DNA of 64,000 nucleotides from Nitzschia sp. pyKryTriq1 (taxonomy: Eukaryota; Bacillariophyta; Bacillariophyceae; Bacillariales; Bacillariaceae). The stretch lies in assembly GCA_956465555.1 (NCBI GenBank), contig OY101119.1:2156629-2220628 (forward strand), given 5' to 3'. Of this stretch, positions 9,696 to 19,564 are shown in pieces (the first letter of the stretch is position 1; each line of letters begins with the position of its first letter). The notes under the pieces are model-generated. The model was not told the DNA's origin and did no database searches. It saw only the letters and a program-made list of their open reading frames with translations. The position numbers and the translations under genes are program-made.

Positions 9696-10757
9696 TTACG
9701 TGCTAGCAATGATGACTTTGTATCCATTTGGATCCATTACCCCCATGACTTCCTTGCCAAACATACTCGTGGGCTTCATGAAGATCTTGTTCTTGCATTG
9801 CTCCTCTCCTTGAAGTCGGGAGTAGATTTCGTCTACAGCTGTACTCGTCGCAATAGCAAAGTGATCAAAACAGTCACCCACATTTATTTCTCCTTTTTCG
9901 GCGTCAAACAACAAAGTGGTCGGAACTCCCCCCGTGAAGCAATCATTGTCGTATCGCAAACATACCATGGTTTCATCTTCGGCCTTGACTTCCATGCCAA
10001 GCACTGTTGTATAGAATTTTTGGGTTCCTTCTAGGTTGTTGGATTTCAAGGCCAGCCGGGCCAAGAAATCCCCAGGTGCTGATGCTGCCGATTTTACGCT
10101 AATCCCATTGGGTTCGTCGCCTTGCGATTCCGGGCTTTCCTCCCCTGTGATGGCACCAAGCAAATTGTTTTGGAACTGCAAAAGCATACTGACTCCAATA
10201 TAGGATATTGAATTTCCTATGGAATACGAATCTGGGCTTTTGGAAGTGGATACCAATTCCAGAGCAAAACAAACAGGAGGAGGCGCAGATGATTCTCCTT
10301 CCGCACTACTTCTTTCTCTGCTTTTAGATCCCTTGGCACACCCGAGTTCCACAAAGGCGCTCAACAGCTCGACATCACCATTGGTTGCATTTTCGTCCTT
10401 CACTCTTGACAATCGAATTTTCCCACCCTTTTCTGTCCAATACGCTACGGTCTTGTCCACCGATGGGACCTTTAGCATGACATGTGACAAGAACGACGTA
10501 TCCGCCATCGGGTGCTGATTGGCTTTGGCGTCTTTGGCGTGATCCCTGCTGCTGTCACTGGAAGAAAGACAGAGCGCAGAGTGTGGATGGAAACGATGAT
10601 TCTTCTTCTCGCTGAAGAATAACGTATTGGATCGTGTCCTGGTCCCACCTTGAAATGTCGTGAATGCAGTGGCGAATGGGATTGCGACTGCTACCAACAC
10701 CAAGCGCCAAGACACCAAAACGACGTAAATTTTCGGCTTCCGAGAAGTGTCCATCAT
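9696..10757 (-). CDS. Glyoxalase/VOC superfamily protein with two VOC modules, plastid-predicted
   Basis: Single exon, 353 residues from the ATG at 10757. This start is preferred because it places a signal peptide (VLVSWRLVLVAVAIPFATAF) right at the N-terminus, ending in an ATAFTTF motif for plastid import. After a Ser-rich stretch there are two VOC-type modules: one beginning SHVMLKVPSVDKTVAYW, and one beginning ARLALKSNNLEGTQKFYTTVLGMEV and ending MDPNGYKVII. Family members bind a divalent metal and act as glyoxalase I, dioxygenase or related enzymes. The second module ends with the DPNGY signature of glyoxalase-like domains. The substrate is unknown. Confidence 0.75.
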   Translation of the reverse strand: MMDTSRKPKIYVVLVSWRLVLVAVAIPFATAFTTFQGGTRTRSNTLFFSEKKNHRFHPHSALCLSSSDSSRDHAKDAKANQHPMADTSFLSHVMLKVPSVDKTVAYWTEKGGKIRLSRVKDENATNGDVELLSAFVELGCAKGSKSRERSSAEGESSAPPPVCFALELVSTSKSPDSYSIGNSISYIGVSMLLQFQNNLLGAITGEESPESQGDEPNGISVKSAASAPGDFLARLALKSNNLEGTQKFYTTVLGMEVKAEDETMVCLRYDNDCFTGGVPTTLLFDAEKGEINVGDCFDHFAIATSTAVDEIYSRLQGEEQCKNKIFMKPTSMFGKEVMGVMDPNGYKVIIAST

Positions 10758-11412
10758 TTTAGTAAAAGACACAAGTAGTTGCAGCTTGGGTATGGTGGAT
10801 TCAGATAGAGACCTATGGAGGTTGAAGAGCCTTTGAGCATACATGAATGATGTGGAGATGAGGTGTGGAGTGTGGAGGTGCAGAAGATCCAGATCGATGA
10901 TCGATCGATGAGGAAGTGCCGATAAACGATAATAATAACGCGATCTTCATTAGTGTCTGCTCGCGTGTCTCGTGTCTCGTCTCGTGTGTCCTACCGGTAC
11001 CTGGTACAGTACAAAATATTATGTGTCCTGCGCTTTTAGTCATGAAAGGCGCCAGTCACGCCTCATGAGAGCCTGCCGGCAGGCTCGCACATCGCCAAAT
11101 CTCGCGTAAAAGGCACTCGGAGTTTCTTGTGCGTAGTGCGCTTTATGAGAGAGAGTAAAAATGAGCAACAGCCAACAGCAAGAGGCAAGAGCAACAGCAG
11201 AGCGAGAATAAAATTTGAAGGGAAACATTATTTGTACTACATACTTTGTATATATTCCCTCTCTCTCTTTCTGTCGCCTTGACACATTCTTCTCACCCTC
11301 ACTTGATCCCGAAGCTGGTGTTGAGATCTTGGTCCCCTGGTAGAGCCGACTTTGCTGATATCGCTCAGCCCAACTCGCCAAGAATTTCGCGTCATTTGTC
11401 CCGCAGTAAAAA
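10758..11412. promoter_or_regulatory. Divergent intergenic region, VOC gene and ELMO gene
   Basis: Contains a short GTAC-palindrome patch near 10990-11012 and CT-rich tracts at 11255-11270. The transcription starts of both flanking genes must lie here. The ELMO frame closes at a TAA at 11407, so any true N-terminal exon of that gene would be in this region. Confidence 0.4.
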
Positions 11413-13440
11413 GTGGGTGAACAAACAGTGTCTCCGTCGAACGGCACTGGTGGTACTCGTATCCCTTCGTTAATAACATCGAAACATTCTAGTACGAAGT
11501 CGTCTACATCGACATCCACGACAACCCCCTCGAGTACTCGTACCGGTAGTGGGCGGCGCAGAAGCAATTCTGCCGGCGATCCACGAAGACGCAGGCCTCC
11601 GTTTACCGTTGTCACTCCCCGAGCAGACTCCTCCTCTTCCGTTGTTAGCGAACGCGCAGCTCAGTCGAAACCAGGCCTGATCGACTGGACTCTTGAGCAG
11701 GTAGCTTGCGGTCGTCTCTGTGCACAAGATCCTTGGTTGGAAGACGACAACAACGACCTGGCACAACGCGTCACTGCATCGTCATCTCCTAGCTATTCCT
11801 TGTATCGAAGAACCATGACGACAGCAGCCTTGGCGAACGACGAGGGAGAAGCCCAGCAGCAACAACAAGCTGGGACAAACCAACCCTTTACTAATCTTGG
11901 GTTCCGACAAACGGCTGCCATGGCCCGTGGGTTGGCAGATGATGCTGGCCGGGCCATCGGAAACCTCTTGCCGACCGCTTCGTTGCAACAAATCACGACC
12001 CGAAAATACACGCTTCCTGACAAGACGGTGGCTTCTCAAGTTTTAATGTATCGTCAGCTGCTTCATACCAAGTGTCGACCTGGGTTGAAACTGTCTCGAG
12101 ACTATCAGGCGACAGCTGCACAAAAGGCTGTCATGCATATGCCCTGGTGGGAACTCGGGATCGAAGAAAGCAAAAAAATGGTAATTTCGTATGACAATCT
12201 CATCACTCGGCTGTGGCTGAATGGAGCGATTGATCCCTTCAACAAGAAAACTCATACCACGACCGAGGAACCCGTGGATTTGCTGGACTTGGACGCAAAA
12301 ACGGCAGAATCTACTACCGACGCATCCACCGAGGCCTCTGTGGAGACCTATATCACAGACGAGGGACTTCCTCCTGTTCCGCATCCCTTTTGGGTGGACC
12401 GTTTGGGCTTTCAACAACCCGATCCTGTTACTGACTTTCGCTCGGGTGGTGTCCTATCTTTGGGCATGATGGTCCATATGGTGGAATCCCAGCCGGAAAT
12501 CAGCGATCGTTTCTTCACGGGGGATGCCTCCGTCTTGCCCTTTGGCATTACCTGCATCAATGTCACAGATATGATTGCGAAATTTCTCATGCTGGCAAAG
12601 GCTACTGATCGAATGGATGCTCTATTGTCCCAGAAACCATTTTGGAGAATGTTTGCGGACCCCAATGCAATCTTGGCCGTACAAGAGTTGGCAATGACCA
12701 TGCTGGCTGATGTAGTGGTCGAACTCGGCAGGGAAAAACAGATACCTAGTCTGGCAAAGCAGTATTCCAGTGGTACGCCGGGAGATCCCTCGGATAAGGT
12801 ATGTTTCACAAACGGAGTTACCGTAACGCTCATGCGGCATGGGATAGATAATGATTCCTCACCTATATTATTTTCTTGACCATCCAAGGTGACGGTATTT
12901 GATTTCTCCACAATCTTGGAGCGCACTGAACGACGTGTGCGGGATGATTTACTGGGTGCGGGACCCAAATCGGTGGGTGAGCTACGATCCATTGCCGGAC
13001 GCCTGCGACTCAAGTACCAAGCTCAGCTGGAACGACGTATTCAAAAGGCAACGCAGAACCAAAAATCGCCCGAAGAAGGTAAAAACCAAGCCACGCCACC
13101 AACTCCTACTCCTCAGTTCAAGGAAGTCTTTGAAAAAGCCGGTGGAGCTGCGGGGGCTGTCGCCGGTGCCGCCGGGGTCTTTGCTGGTGGTTTCTTTGCC
13201 AAGGTAAAGAGCACTGGGGCTGCATTTGGCGGGCTCACCCCATTGGGGCGTAAAAATAGTCCGACTGAGACGTCTACAAGCGCGAATCTTGGTCCAACGA
13301 TTGTAGACTTGCCTCCATCACCATCGGATGATAATAAGGTGGAGACCGAAGGCGATTGGGCTGGAACGGATATTGCTTCTGCCACGGATGCGATCAGCAA
13401 CTTCAGTATCGGAGACGAGGAGGAGGATGATATGCTGTAA
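11413..13440 (+). CDS. ELMO/CED-12 domain protein
   Basis: Two exons, 11413-12798 and 12889-13440, joined in phase 0 across a 90-nt GT-AG intron (cggataag/gtatgt ... tccaag/gtgacg). This gives up to 645 residues. The core contains SRDYQATAAQKAVMHMPWW and WVDRLGFQQPDP followed by TDFRSGGVLSLGMM, the signature of the ELMO domain, whose members act with or on small GTPases (Rac/Arf) in cytoskeletal or membrane control. The C-terminus has a Gly/Ala-rich hydrophobic patch (AAGAVAGAAGVFAGGFF) and an acidic tail (GDEEEDDML). The frame opens at 11410 with no ATG until 11815. The sequence before 11815 looks protein-coding, so an upstream exon or a non-ATG start is possible and the 5' end is uncertain. 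Confidence 0.72.
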
Positions 13441-13619
13441 ACTAAACATGAAGACTACTACTTTTGGAAACTTTTCAACGATGTAAAGTAAATCAAGAAG
13501 AATCCGTATGTAGGTGTAGGAGTATGTTTTATTGAGAAATAGAGAAATGCAAGGATAGTCATGCCAGTTGATAAGTCAATGCGTATACGCCTCTCTACTA
13601 GTTCTGCCGTGACATGCTT

Positions 13620-14126
13620 TTAATCAAAGCCGATGAAACCGCCAATTCGTAGCATTTCCTCCACTTGACCGGGCATACTGATACCAGTCCAGTACTCCGT
13701 CAATAGACCCGTTACAAGGAAGAACATAGCAAATCTTCCGTTCAATAGCTCAGCATTTCCGACCCATCCAGTAGTTCGAGACTCCTCGTACTCTATAATT
13801 TGACGTTCCTTGCGCCATTTCTCTTCCAACTTGTTCAGCTCGGTAACTTGTCTAGCCAAATCGACTTCGTTTAAAACGATCTTTCCAGGGACATTCTCTG
13901 TGATCCAATCATCATCACCCCCAAATTTTGCGTCCCAGTCAAAGTCTCCTTTTAGCTCTGGAAGGTTGGGATTATTGGGGTTCATTTTGGGTTCCTCCAA
14001 GTCATTCTCACCCGTTGCATCAGCAAAGGCAATAGTTGGATGTCTCATCACTGACCGAGCGCCAAGCGGGGCGAACGCTTGGATGGCGGGGAGCAAGAGA
14101 ACGAGAACACACAGCCGCGTAGTCAT
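13620..14126 (-). CDS. LHC-like one-helix (HLIP/OHP-type) protein, plastid
   Basis: Single exon, 168 residues from the ATG at 14126. That start is chosen because it gives a compact signal peptide (LCVLVLLLPAIQAFAP) ending in a perfect AFAP plastid motif. The C-terminal 50 residues hold the chlorophyll-binding motif of LHC-family helices, AELLNGRFAM (Glu126, Asn129, Arg131), in one membrane helix followed by a short tail. One-helix LHC relatives bind pigment and protect or assist assembly of photosystems. The middle is acidic and soluble. It diverges from the desaturase at 14790 over a 663-bp shared upstream region. Confidence 0.82.
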   Translation of the reverse strand: MTTRLCVLVLLLPAIQAFAPLGARSVMRHPTIAFADATGENDLEEPKMNPNNPNLPELKGDFDWDAKFGGDDDWITENVPGKIVLNEVDLARQVTELNKLEEKWRKERQIIEYEESRTTGWVGNAELLNGRFAMFFLVTGLLTEYWTGISMPGQVEEMLRIGGFIGFD

Positions 14127-14789
14127 TATTCTACTTTGTTGCTTCGGAACGATTGTCGCCCAATACAGTGGTAATGGCTCAGGAAGAGTAAAGGAGGCAA
14201 CAGGCAACCAATTGCCAGGTACTGGTAGTTACCGTACCGTTAGCAGAGATCTACAGTATTTCATCTTCGTCATCATGGTGATCGGTCGGCGATCGGTGAT
14301 CGCCGCACCTCAGGCCTCGCAGGCAGTCTTCGTTCTTCATGCTTCGCTTCAAATTACCAAGGAATGGGGTACAGCGTTGAAATTCCCCCTCGAAGAGTAT
14401 TTATTGAAGGGTATGACATATCGCAACTTTAGCAACTAACCCATTTTAGAAATTATTTTTGAGAATCTTGCACCCATCATCAGCTGAGATGGGCGATGAC
14501 GATGATGTACTCGTACGTATGCGAAGTTTTGCTCAACTATTTCGGTCGAATGAATCATCTCAATCTATCGTTTGATTGGGCGATTTTTGTCGTATTCTCG
14601 TCAACGTCGAGTTTCAAGTTCGACGTTCATCCGTGACCACGCACTCATCATTTTTTCCTCCCTCCGTCAGCTCATTATTTTTTGTTGGTCGTTGAACTGC
14701 CGATCGAACACGTCGTTTTCTTCTTCTTTTTCTTCTTTGAAAACGACACACTTTTTCGTTTTCTTTTCTATTACAATACGACAACGAAA
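14127..14789. promoter_or_regulatory. Shared divergent promoter region, one-helix LHC protein and desaturase
   Basis: 663 bp between two head-to-head, plastid-predicted genes. A CT/TTCTTC-rich tract (14715-14770) directly precedes the desaturase ATG and is probably its 5' UTR. No defined binding site is claimed. Confidence 0.45.
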
Positions 14790-16238
14790 ATGTTCAAATA
14801 CGCTGCCCTTGTTGCGGTCATTGCCGCGTCGACTGATGCCCTCAATGTAAGGCCTGGTAGGAGTTTTGTCGCCCACTCTGTGACGTCTCGAGTAGGCCCC
14901 CGATCCAAGCCCTTGTTGGCAGTTGCCATCCCGTTGGACATTCCAGTTGCCGAGCCGCAAGTCGAAGAATCAACAAAATCGTCGTTGGCTCCAGAAGATC
15001 AGTGGATTGCCAATCTAGACTACGATTCTTTTGCCAAGGATGTAACAGCGCTTGGGAAGGATCTCCTTAGGGAGACTGGTGACGAAGATGTGGAACATCT
15101 GCAAAAGATTGTCGGCTGGCGAAACATTGCTGCAGTGGTCGGTTTGGCCTCCGTCTGGGTCACTCCCAACCCGATCACGGTTGCTGCTTTGAGTACGTGG
15201 ACGTATGCCAGCTGGACAATGATTGCACACCACACTTGCCACGGCGGCTACAACCGAGTCGACGCTGGACGCTTCAATAGCCGCGGCTTTGGATTGGGAT
15301 TGGTCAACCGATTCGTCGATTGGCTGGACTGGATGCAGCCTGAAGCATGGAATGTTGAGCACAATCGCCTGCATCACTACCGATTGAACGAGTCGAAAGA
15401 TCCCGACTTGGTGCAACGCAATCTCGATTTCCTTCGCGCCGAAAACATTCCCTTTCCTCTTCGATACTTGACCGTCATGTTTTTTCTGCCGATTTGGAAA
15501 TGGTTTTACTACGCGCCAAACACTTACAAGGAACTCAAACTCAGCGAATGGACAAAGTCTGGCAAGCCTCTACCAGAAAACTTTGATCCCGAAGAAGCTG
15601 CCACCGTCGTTTCTCTTTTCGACCCCAGACGGTCGGGTTTGCGACAGATCATGAAACCTCAAGAGGTCCTTTTCAAAGTCTTGGGACCGCTCTTTTTCGG
15701 TCGATACCTCGTCGTTCCAGCAATGCTCTGTGCGATCCCAGGAGTCGGTCCTACTCTGGCTGGACATGCTCTGGTCAACCTCTTCTTGGCCGAATTGTTG
15801 ACCAATGTCCATGCATTCGTCACAATCGTCACCAACCATGCCGGCGAAGACATGTACACCTTTGACGATGCCGTCAAACCCAAGACAGGATCTTTCTATG
15901 TCAGACAGATCATTGGTTCTGTCAACTACGATGCTGGATCGGATGTTGTCGACTTTTCGCATGGTTGGTTGAATTACCAAATCGAACACCACGTGTGGCC
16001 CGATTTGTCCATGTTGCAGTACCAACGCGGGGCTCCCCGCCTCAAGGCCATTTGCGAAAAGTATGGTGTTCCGTACGTCCAAGAAAGTGTATTTGAGCGT
16101 CTCCGAAAGACTATCGATATTATGGTGGGCCGTACCAGTATGCGACCCTTCCCGACCGAGTACGAGCCCGCCCGGGACAAGGCGGGAGCTGCGGGAGTGA
16201 CTTGGAAAACAACCAACGGAGCCATTGATGAAGAATGA
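14790..16238 (+). CDS. Membrane fatty-acid desaturase, front-end type without cytochrome b5, plastid-predicted
   Basis: Single exon, 482 residues from the ATG at 14790 (context gaaaATG); upstream in-frame codons are a CT-rich leader. The N-terminus is a short signal peptide (ALVAVIAASTDALNV). Three histidine boxes are visible: HHTCH (His147-His151), HNRLHH (191-196) and QIEHH (397-401), with membrane helices between them. QIEHH, with Gln replacing the first His, is the mark of front-end desaturases, but the usual fused cytochrome b5 domain is missing, so reducing power probably comes from ferredoxin, as for plastid desaturases. Substrate and regiospecificity cannot be read from sequence. It shares its upstream region with the one-helix LHC protein. 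Confidence 0.85.
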   Translation: MFKYAALVAVIAASTDALNVRPGRSFVAHSVTSRVGPRSKPLLAVAIPLDIPVAEPQVEESTKSSLAPEDQWIANLDYDSFAKDVTALGKDLLRETGDEDVEHLQKIVGWRNIAAVVGLASVWVTPNPITVAALSTWTYASWTMIAHHTCHGGYNRVDAGRFNSRGFGLGLVNRFVDWLDWMQPEAWNVEHNRLHHYRLNESKDPDLVQRNLDFLRAENIPFPLRYLTVMFFLPIWKWFYYAPNTYKELKLSEWTKSGKPLPENFDPEEAATVVSLFDPRRSGLRQIMKPQEVLFKVLGPLFFGRYLVVPAMLCAIPGVGPTLAGHALVNLFLAELLTNVHAFVTIVTNHAGEDMYTFDDAVKPKTGSFYVRQIIGSVNYDAGSDVVDFSHGWLNYQIEHHVWPDLSMLQYQRGAPRLKAICEKYGVPYVQESVFERLRKTIDIMVGRTSMRPFPTEYEPARDKAGAAGVTWKTTNGAIDEE

Positions 16239-17530
16239 AGGGGCCAACCGACAACCAATGAGACATTGAACTGTTGTAGGAAAGTTTCACCGAAATACCA
16301 CTGTACAGTACAAGATCTCTCGAGGAGGCAGAAAAATGTGCCGATTGCGGGTAGAAACAAGTAGTCGAGCTCATGGACTCAAAACTATGCTCTAGCTAGA
16401 GAAATTCCCTTATTATTTTTTCCAGCATGGAAATTCATGCTTGTCACTACTACCAAGTAGCGTGAGAATACTATCATACTTGTCTATCCTTCACACCTTC
16501 CACCTTTGCGTGCCTTTCGAGTCAGTCAAGAGTCATTTGCAATTAACAGAAGCATCGTTATCGTTCAACGCGAGGTGTGTCTCCCCAACGTATTTAGTAG
16601 AGACTAGGGGAATAATAGAGAATCATCCTCTTGACCGGTACCGGCGGTACAGTACTGGTACTGGTGCTGTATGTACTGTGCACTTTACCGCTACCCCGGT
16701 ACAAGTACCAGTACTGTACCGGCGGTACCGTTCGCGGGCGTCGCCTCTCTCGACCGGTAGAGACACGTACGTACACGTACCTGGTATGTACCTGGTACCG
16801 TACCGGTACCTTTGCTTGTTTGAACTTGACCGTCCGTCGTCAGCTAATCCTCATTTCGCGCCCGCCCCGCCGATGAGAACCCGCACCCATGGTATATCCA
16901 AGGTCAGATTTACGGTCATCCAAGTTCTAATTTTACTTAACTAAAATATTGACTCAAGACACGAAAAGACATAATAGGATGACGTCCGTCATTCAGACGT
17001 CATCATTACCGTCCGTCATCCGCACCCCCCGTAACAACCAAAATTGACTCACTTGACCCACACACTCCATCGATTTGTGCCTTGGAAAATGGCTCTTACC
17101 CCCCCCCAAATGCACCGAAACTTTGAGTTTTTCGATCATCAAGCGGCCAACTTTTTTCTATTTCCTCATCTCCCACTCTTCATAGACGGTGATGACACTC
17201 CCATTCTCCTTGTCACATGTATCCATGCTTGCAGTTTCGTCCTCATCGCTCGACTCTTGCCTTCCAAAAGTCAACGGCAAAGCGTCGAACTGCACTCGTG
17301 GGATTCCGCCACCACGTCGTGTAATAGGTGGATGCCAAACTAGTGCTGCATTGCTTGGACGGAGGGAGACGACAAGGACGATGACGCTAGTGACACCATG
17401 TTGGGGACAAGGGGTGACACCAGCCTTTTTTGAATACCCTGAGACTTGGGCTTGGGCTCGGGAGTCTCAGGGATCATGTCAAGATAGTGGGATGCGAGCG
17501 AGAAGTTCGGCATCGTGGTCGTCGAGGCAG
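16239..17530. other. Intergenic with GTAC island and CRE-like inverted repeat
   Basis: No gene supported. A dense GTAC/TACCGGTA palindrome island lies at about 16635-16815. An 8-bp inverted repeat of the CRE half-site, ATGACGTC at 16979-16986 and GACGTCAT at 16996-17003, follows. ORFs over 17044-17545 show no family features. Confidence 0.5.
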
Positions 17531-18212
17531 GCGAAGGAGTCGTAGGGTAGTGGGCAGCAGGGCGAAGGAGTAGTCGTCGGTCAAATAAAGAAGTAAATCG
17601 AGAGGCGAAGGAGTCGTAGGGTAGTGGGCAGCAGGGCGAAGGAGTAGTCGTCGGTCAAATAAAGAAGTAAATCGAGAGGCGAAGGAGTCGTAGGGTAGTG
17701 GGCAGCAGGGCGAAGGAGTAGTCGTCGGTCAAATAAAGAAGTAAATCGAGAGGCAAAGGAGTCGTGGGGTAGTGGGCAGCGGCAGGGCGAAGGAGTAGTC
17801 GTCGGTCAAATAAAAAAGTAGATCGTCGGTAGTCTAAAAAGACGGCGACGAGGGGCGAAGGAGTCGTGGGGTAGTGGGCAGCGGGAGGGCGAAGGAGTAG
17901 TCGTCGGTCAAATAAAAAAGTAGATCGTCGGTAGTCTAAAAAGACGGCGACGAGGGGCGAAGGAGTCGTGGGGTAGTGGGCAGCGGCAGGGCGAAGGAGT
18001 AGTCGTCGGTCAAATAAAAAAGTAAATCGTCGGTAGTCTAAAAAGACGGCGACGAGAGGCGAAGGAGTCGTAGGGTAGAGGGCAGCGGCAGGGCGAAGGA
18101 GTAGTCGTCGGTCAAATAAAAAAGTAAATCGTCGGTAGTCTAAAAAGACGGCGACGAGAGGCGAAGGAGTCGTAGGGTAGAGGGCAGCAGTAGGGCAGGA
18201 ATCGTCGGTAGT
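17531..18212. repeat. Layered minisatellite: three 74-bp then four 102-bp units
   Basis: Units starting gcgaaggagtcgt begin at 17531, 17605 and 17679 (74-bp spacing), then 17753, 17855, 17957 and 18059 (102-bp spacing), with a truncated unit from 18161. The 102-bp unit equals the 74-bp unit plus an insert containing gtagtctaaaaagacggcga. Each unit contains two related GCGAAGGAGT submotifs. No coding sense is seen. Confidence 0.92.
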
Positions 18213-18854
18213 CTAAAAAGACGACGACAAGAGGGCGAAAGAGTAGATTTGGGTGGGGCGAAGGAGTAATGGTCGTAGGCGGCGAGAAAGATGATGCTTG
18301 TTGTGGTATTTTGCGACCGACACAACAAAAAATGGCGAGAAATTGGACGGTCTGGTGCATGTGTTTACATAACACATCTGGAATATTTGGCGAACATTGA
18401 GAAATGAGTTGTTTTCATTGGGGCAGCTAAAAAGACGACGACAAGAGGGCGAAAGAGTAGATTTGGGTGGGGCGAAGGAGTAATGGTCGTAGGCGGCGAG
18501 AAAGATGATGCTTGTTGTGGTATTTTGCGACCGACACAACAAAAAATGGCGAGAAATTGGACGGTCTGGTGCATGTGTTTACATAACACATCTGGAATAT
18601 TTGGCGAACATTGAGAAATGAGTTGTTTTCATTGGGGCAGCTAAAAAGACGACGACAAGAGGGCGAAAGAGTAGATTTGGGTGGGGCGAAGGAGTAATGG
18701 TCGTAGGCGGCGAGAAAGATGATGCTTGTTGTGGTATTTTGCGACCGACACAACAAAAAATGGCGAGAAATTGGACGGTCTGGTGCATGTGTTTACATAA
18801 CACATCTGGAATATTTGGCGAACATTGAGAAATGAGTTGTTTTCATTGGGGCAG
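18213..18854. repeat. Three tandem 214-bp repeats
   Basis: The string ctaaaaagacgacgac begins at 18213, 18427 and 18641, and the third unit ends at 18854. The copies appear identical or nearly so. The left end of each unit shares the ctaaaaagacg and gcgaaggagta motifs with the adjacent minisatellite, so the two arrays are related. Identical 109-aa minus-strand ORFs are simply the repeat translated. Confidence 0.93.
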
Positions 18855-19564
18855 CTTGTATGCTTGAGGTGCGCGAGTGTTGTTGATAAAAATCAATTAA
18901 GGAGGGTCATTTTTGGCGTTCTGTGCGTTCCGTTTGGGTGACAGACGGACAGAATAACTTGGAAGAGCGATTTTTGAACTTGGATTAGCGTGAAAATGCG
19001 CGGTTGCGCGTGGTAAAGGCAAAAACTTGGATAAGCGTATGAAGCTGAGAACCCTCCTCCCTGCGCAGGCCGGCCTACTTGTACCTGTTACGGTACCTTG
19101 CTTGTACTTGTACCGGTAGACTGTACCGCGGTATCTTATCGAACCGTTGACTGCGACTTTTTTGCCCTAAGTATCTTTGGCCTGAACATACTGTATTATG
19201 ATGTCTACAGTAGAAATAAGCACGACGATCAAGTACGCATACACCTGGTACTCGTACAGTAGGAACAAAATATCTTCCGAAGTTGCCGTAAAATCTCCAC
19301 GAACATTCTACGGTGGTGGGTGTCCGATGCGATCGTACAGCGTACAGTATGTGGATGATTTTCAACTCCAACATTGGGATCTGCCGACAGATCCGATACC
19401 CGATACTCGTACGTCCATTGTTACATTGTTATTATTTTTTGACTTGCGTTTGTCTGTGTTCGTTTGCTGAACAACAACAGCCACAAGAGGCAACAAGCAG
19501 CACAAGTCAACAATTGTCGATCTGTGTGTTCTAGTTTGCTGACGAGAACTAGACTAAAAACATT
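18855..19564. other. Intergenic upstream of transhydrogenase
   Basis: Contains a GTAC-type patch at about 19078-19130 and ordinary sequence. The promoter and 5' UTR of the transhydrogenase should lie at its right end. No gene seen. Confidence 0.5.

Noticed and set aside
18112-18803. Repeated minus-strand ORFs of 62-109 residues in the tandem arrays
   Set aside because: They are translations of the 214-bp and 102-bp repeats, shift by exactly one unit, and have no protein features.
17531-18854. CRISPR-like array
   Set aside because: Repeats are head-to-tail without unique spacers, and the genome is eukaryotic.
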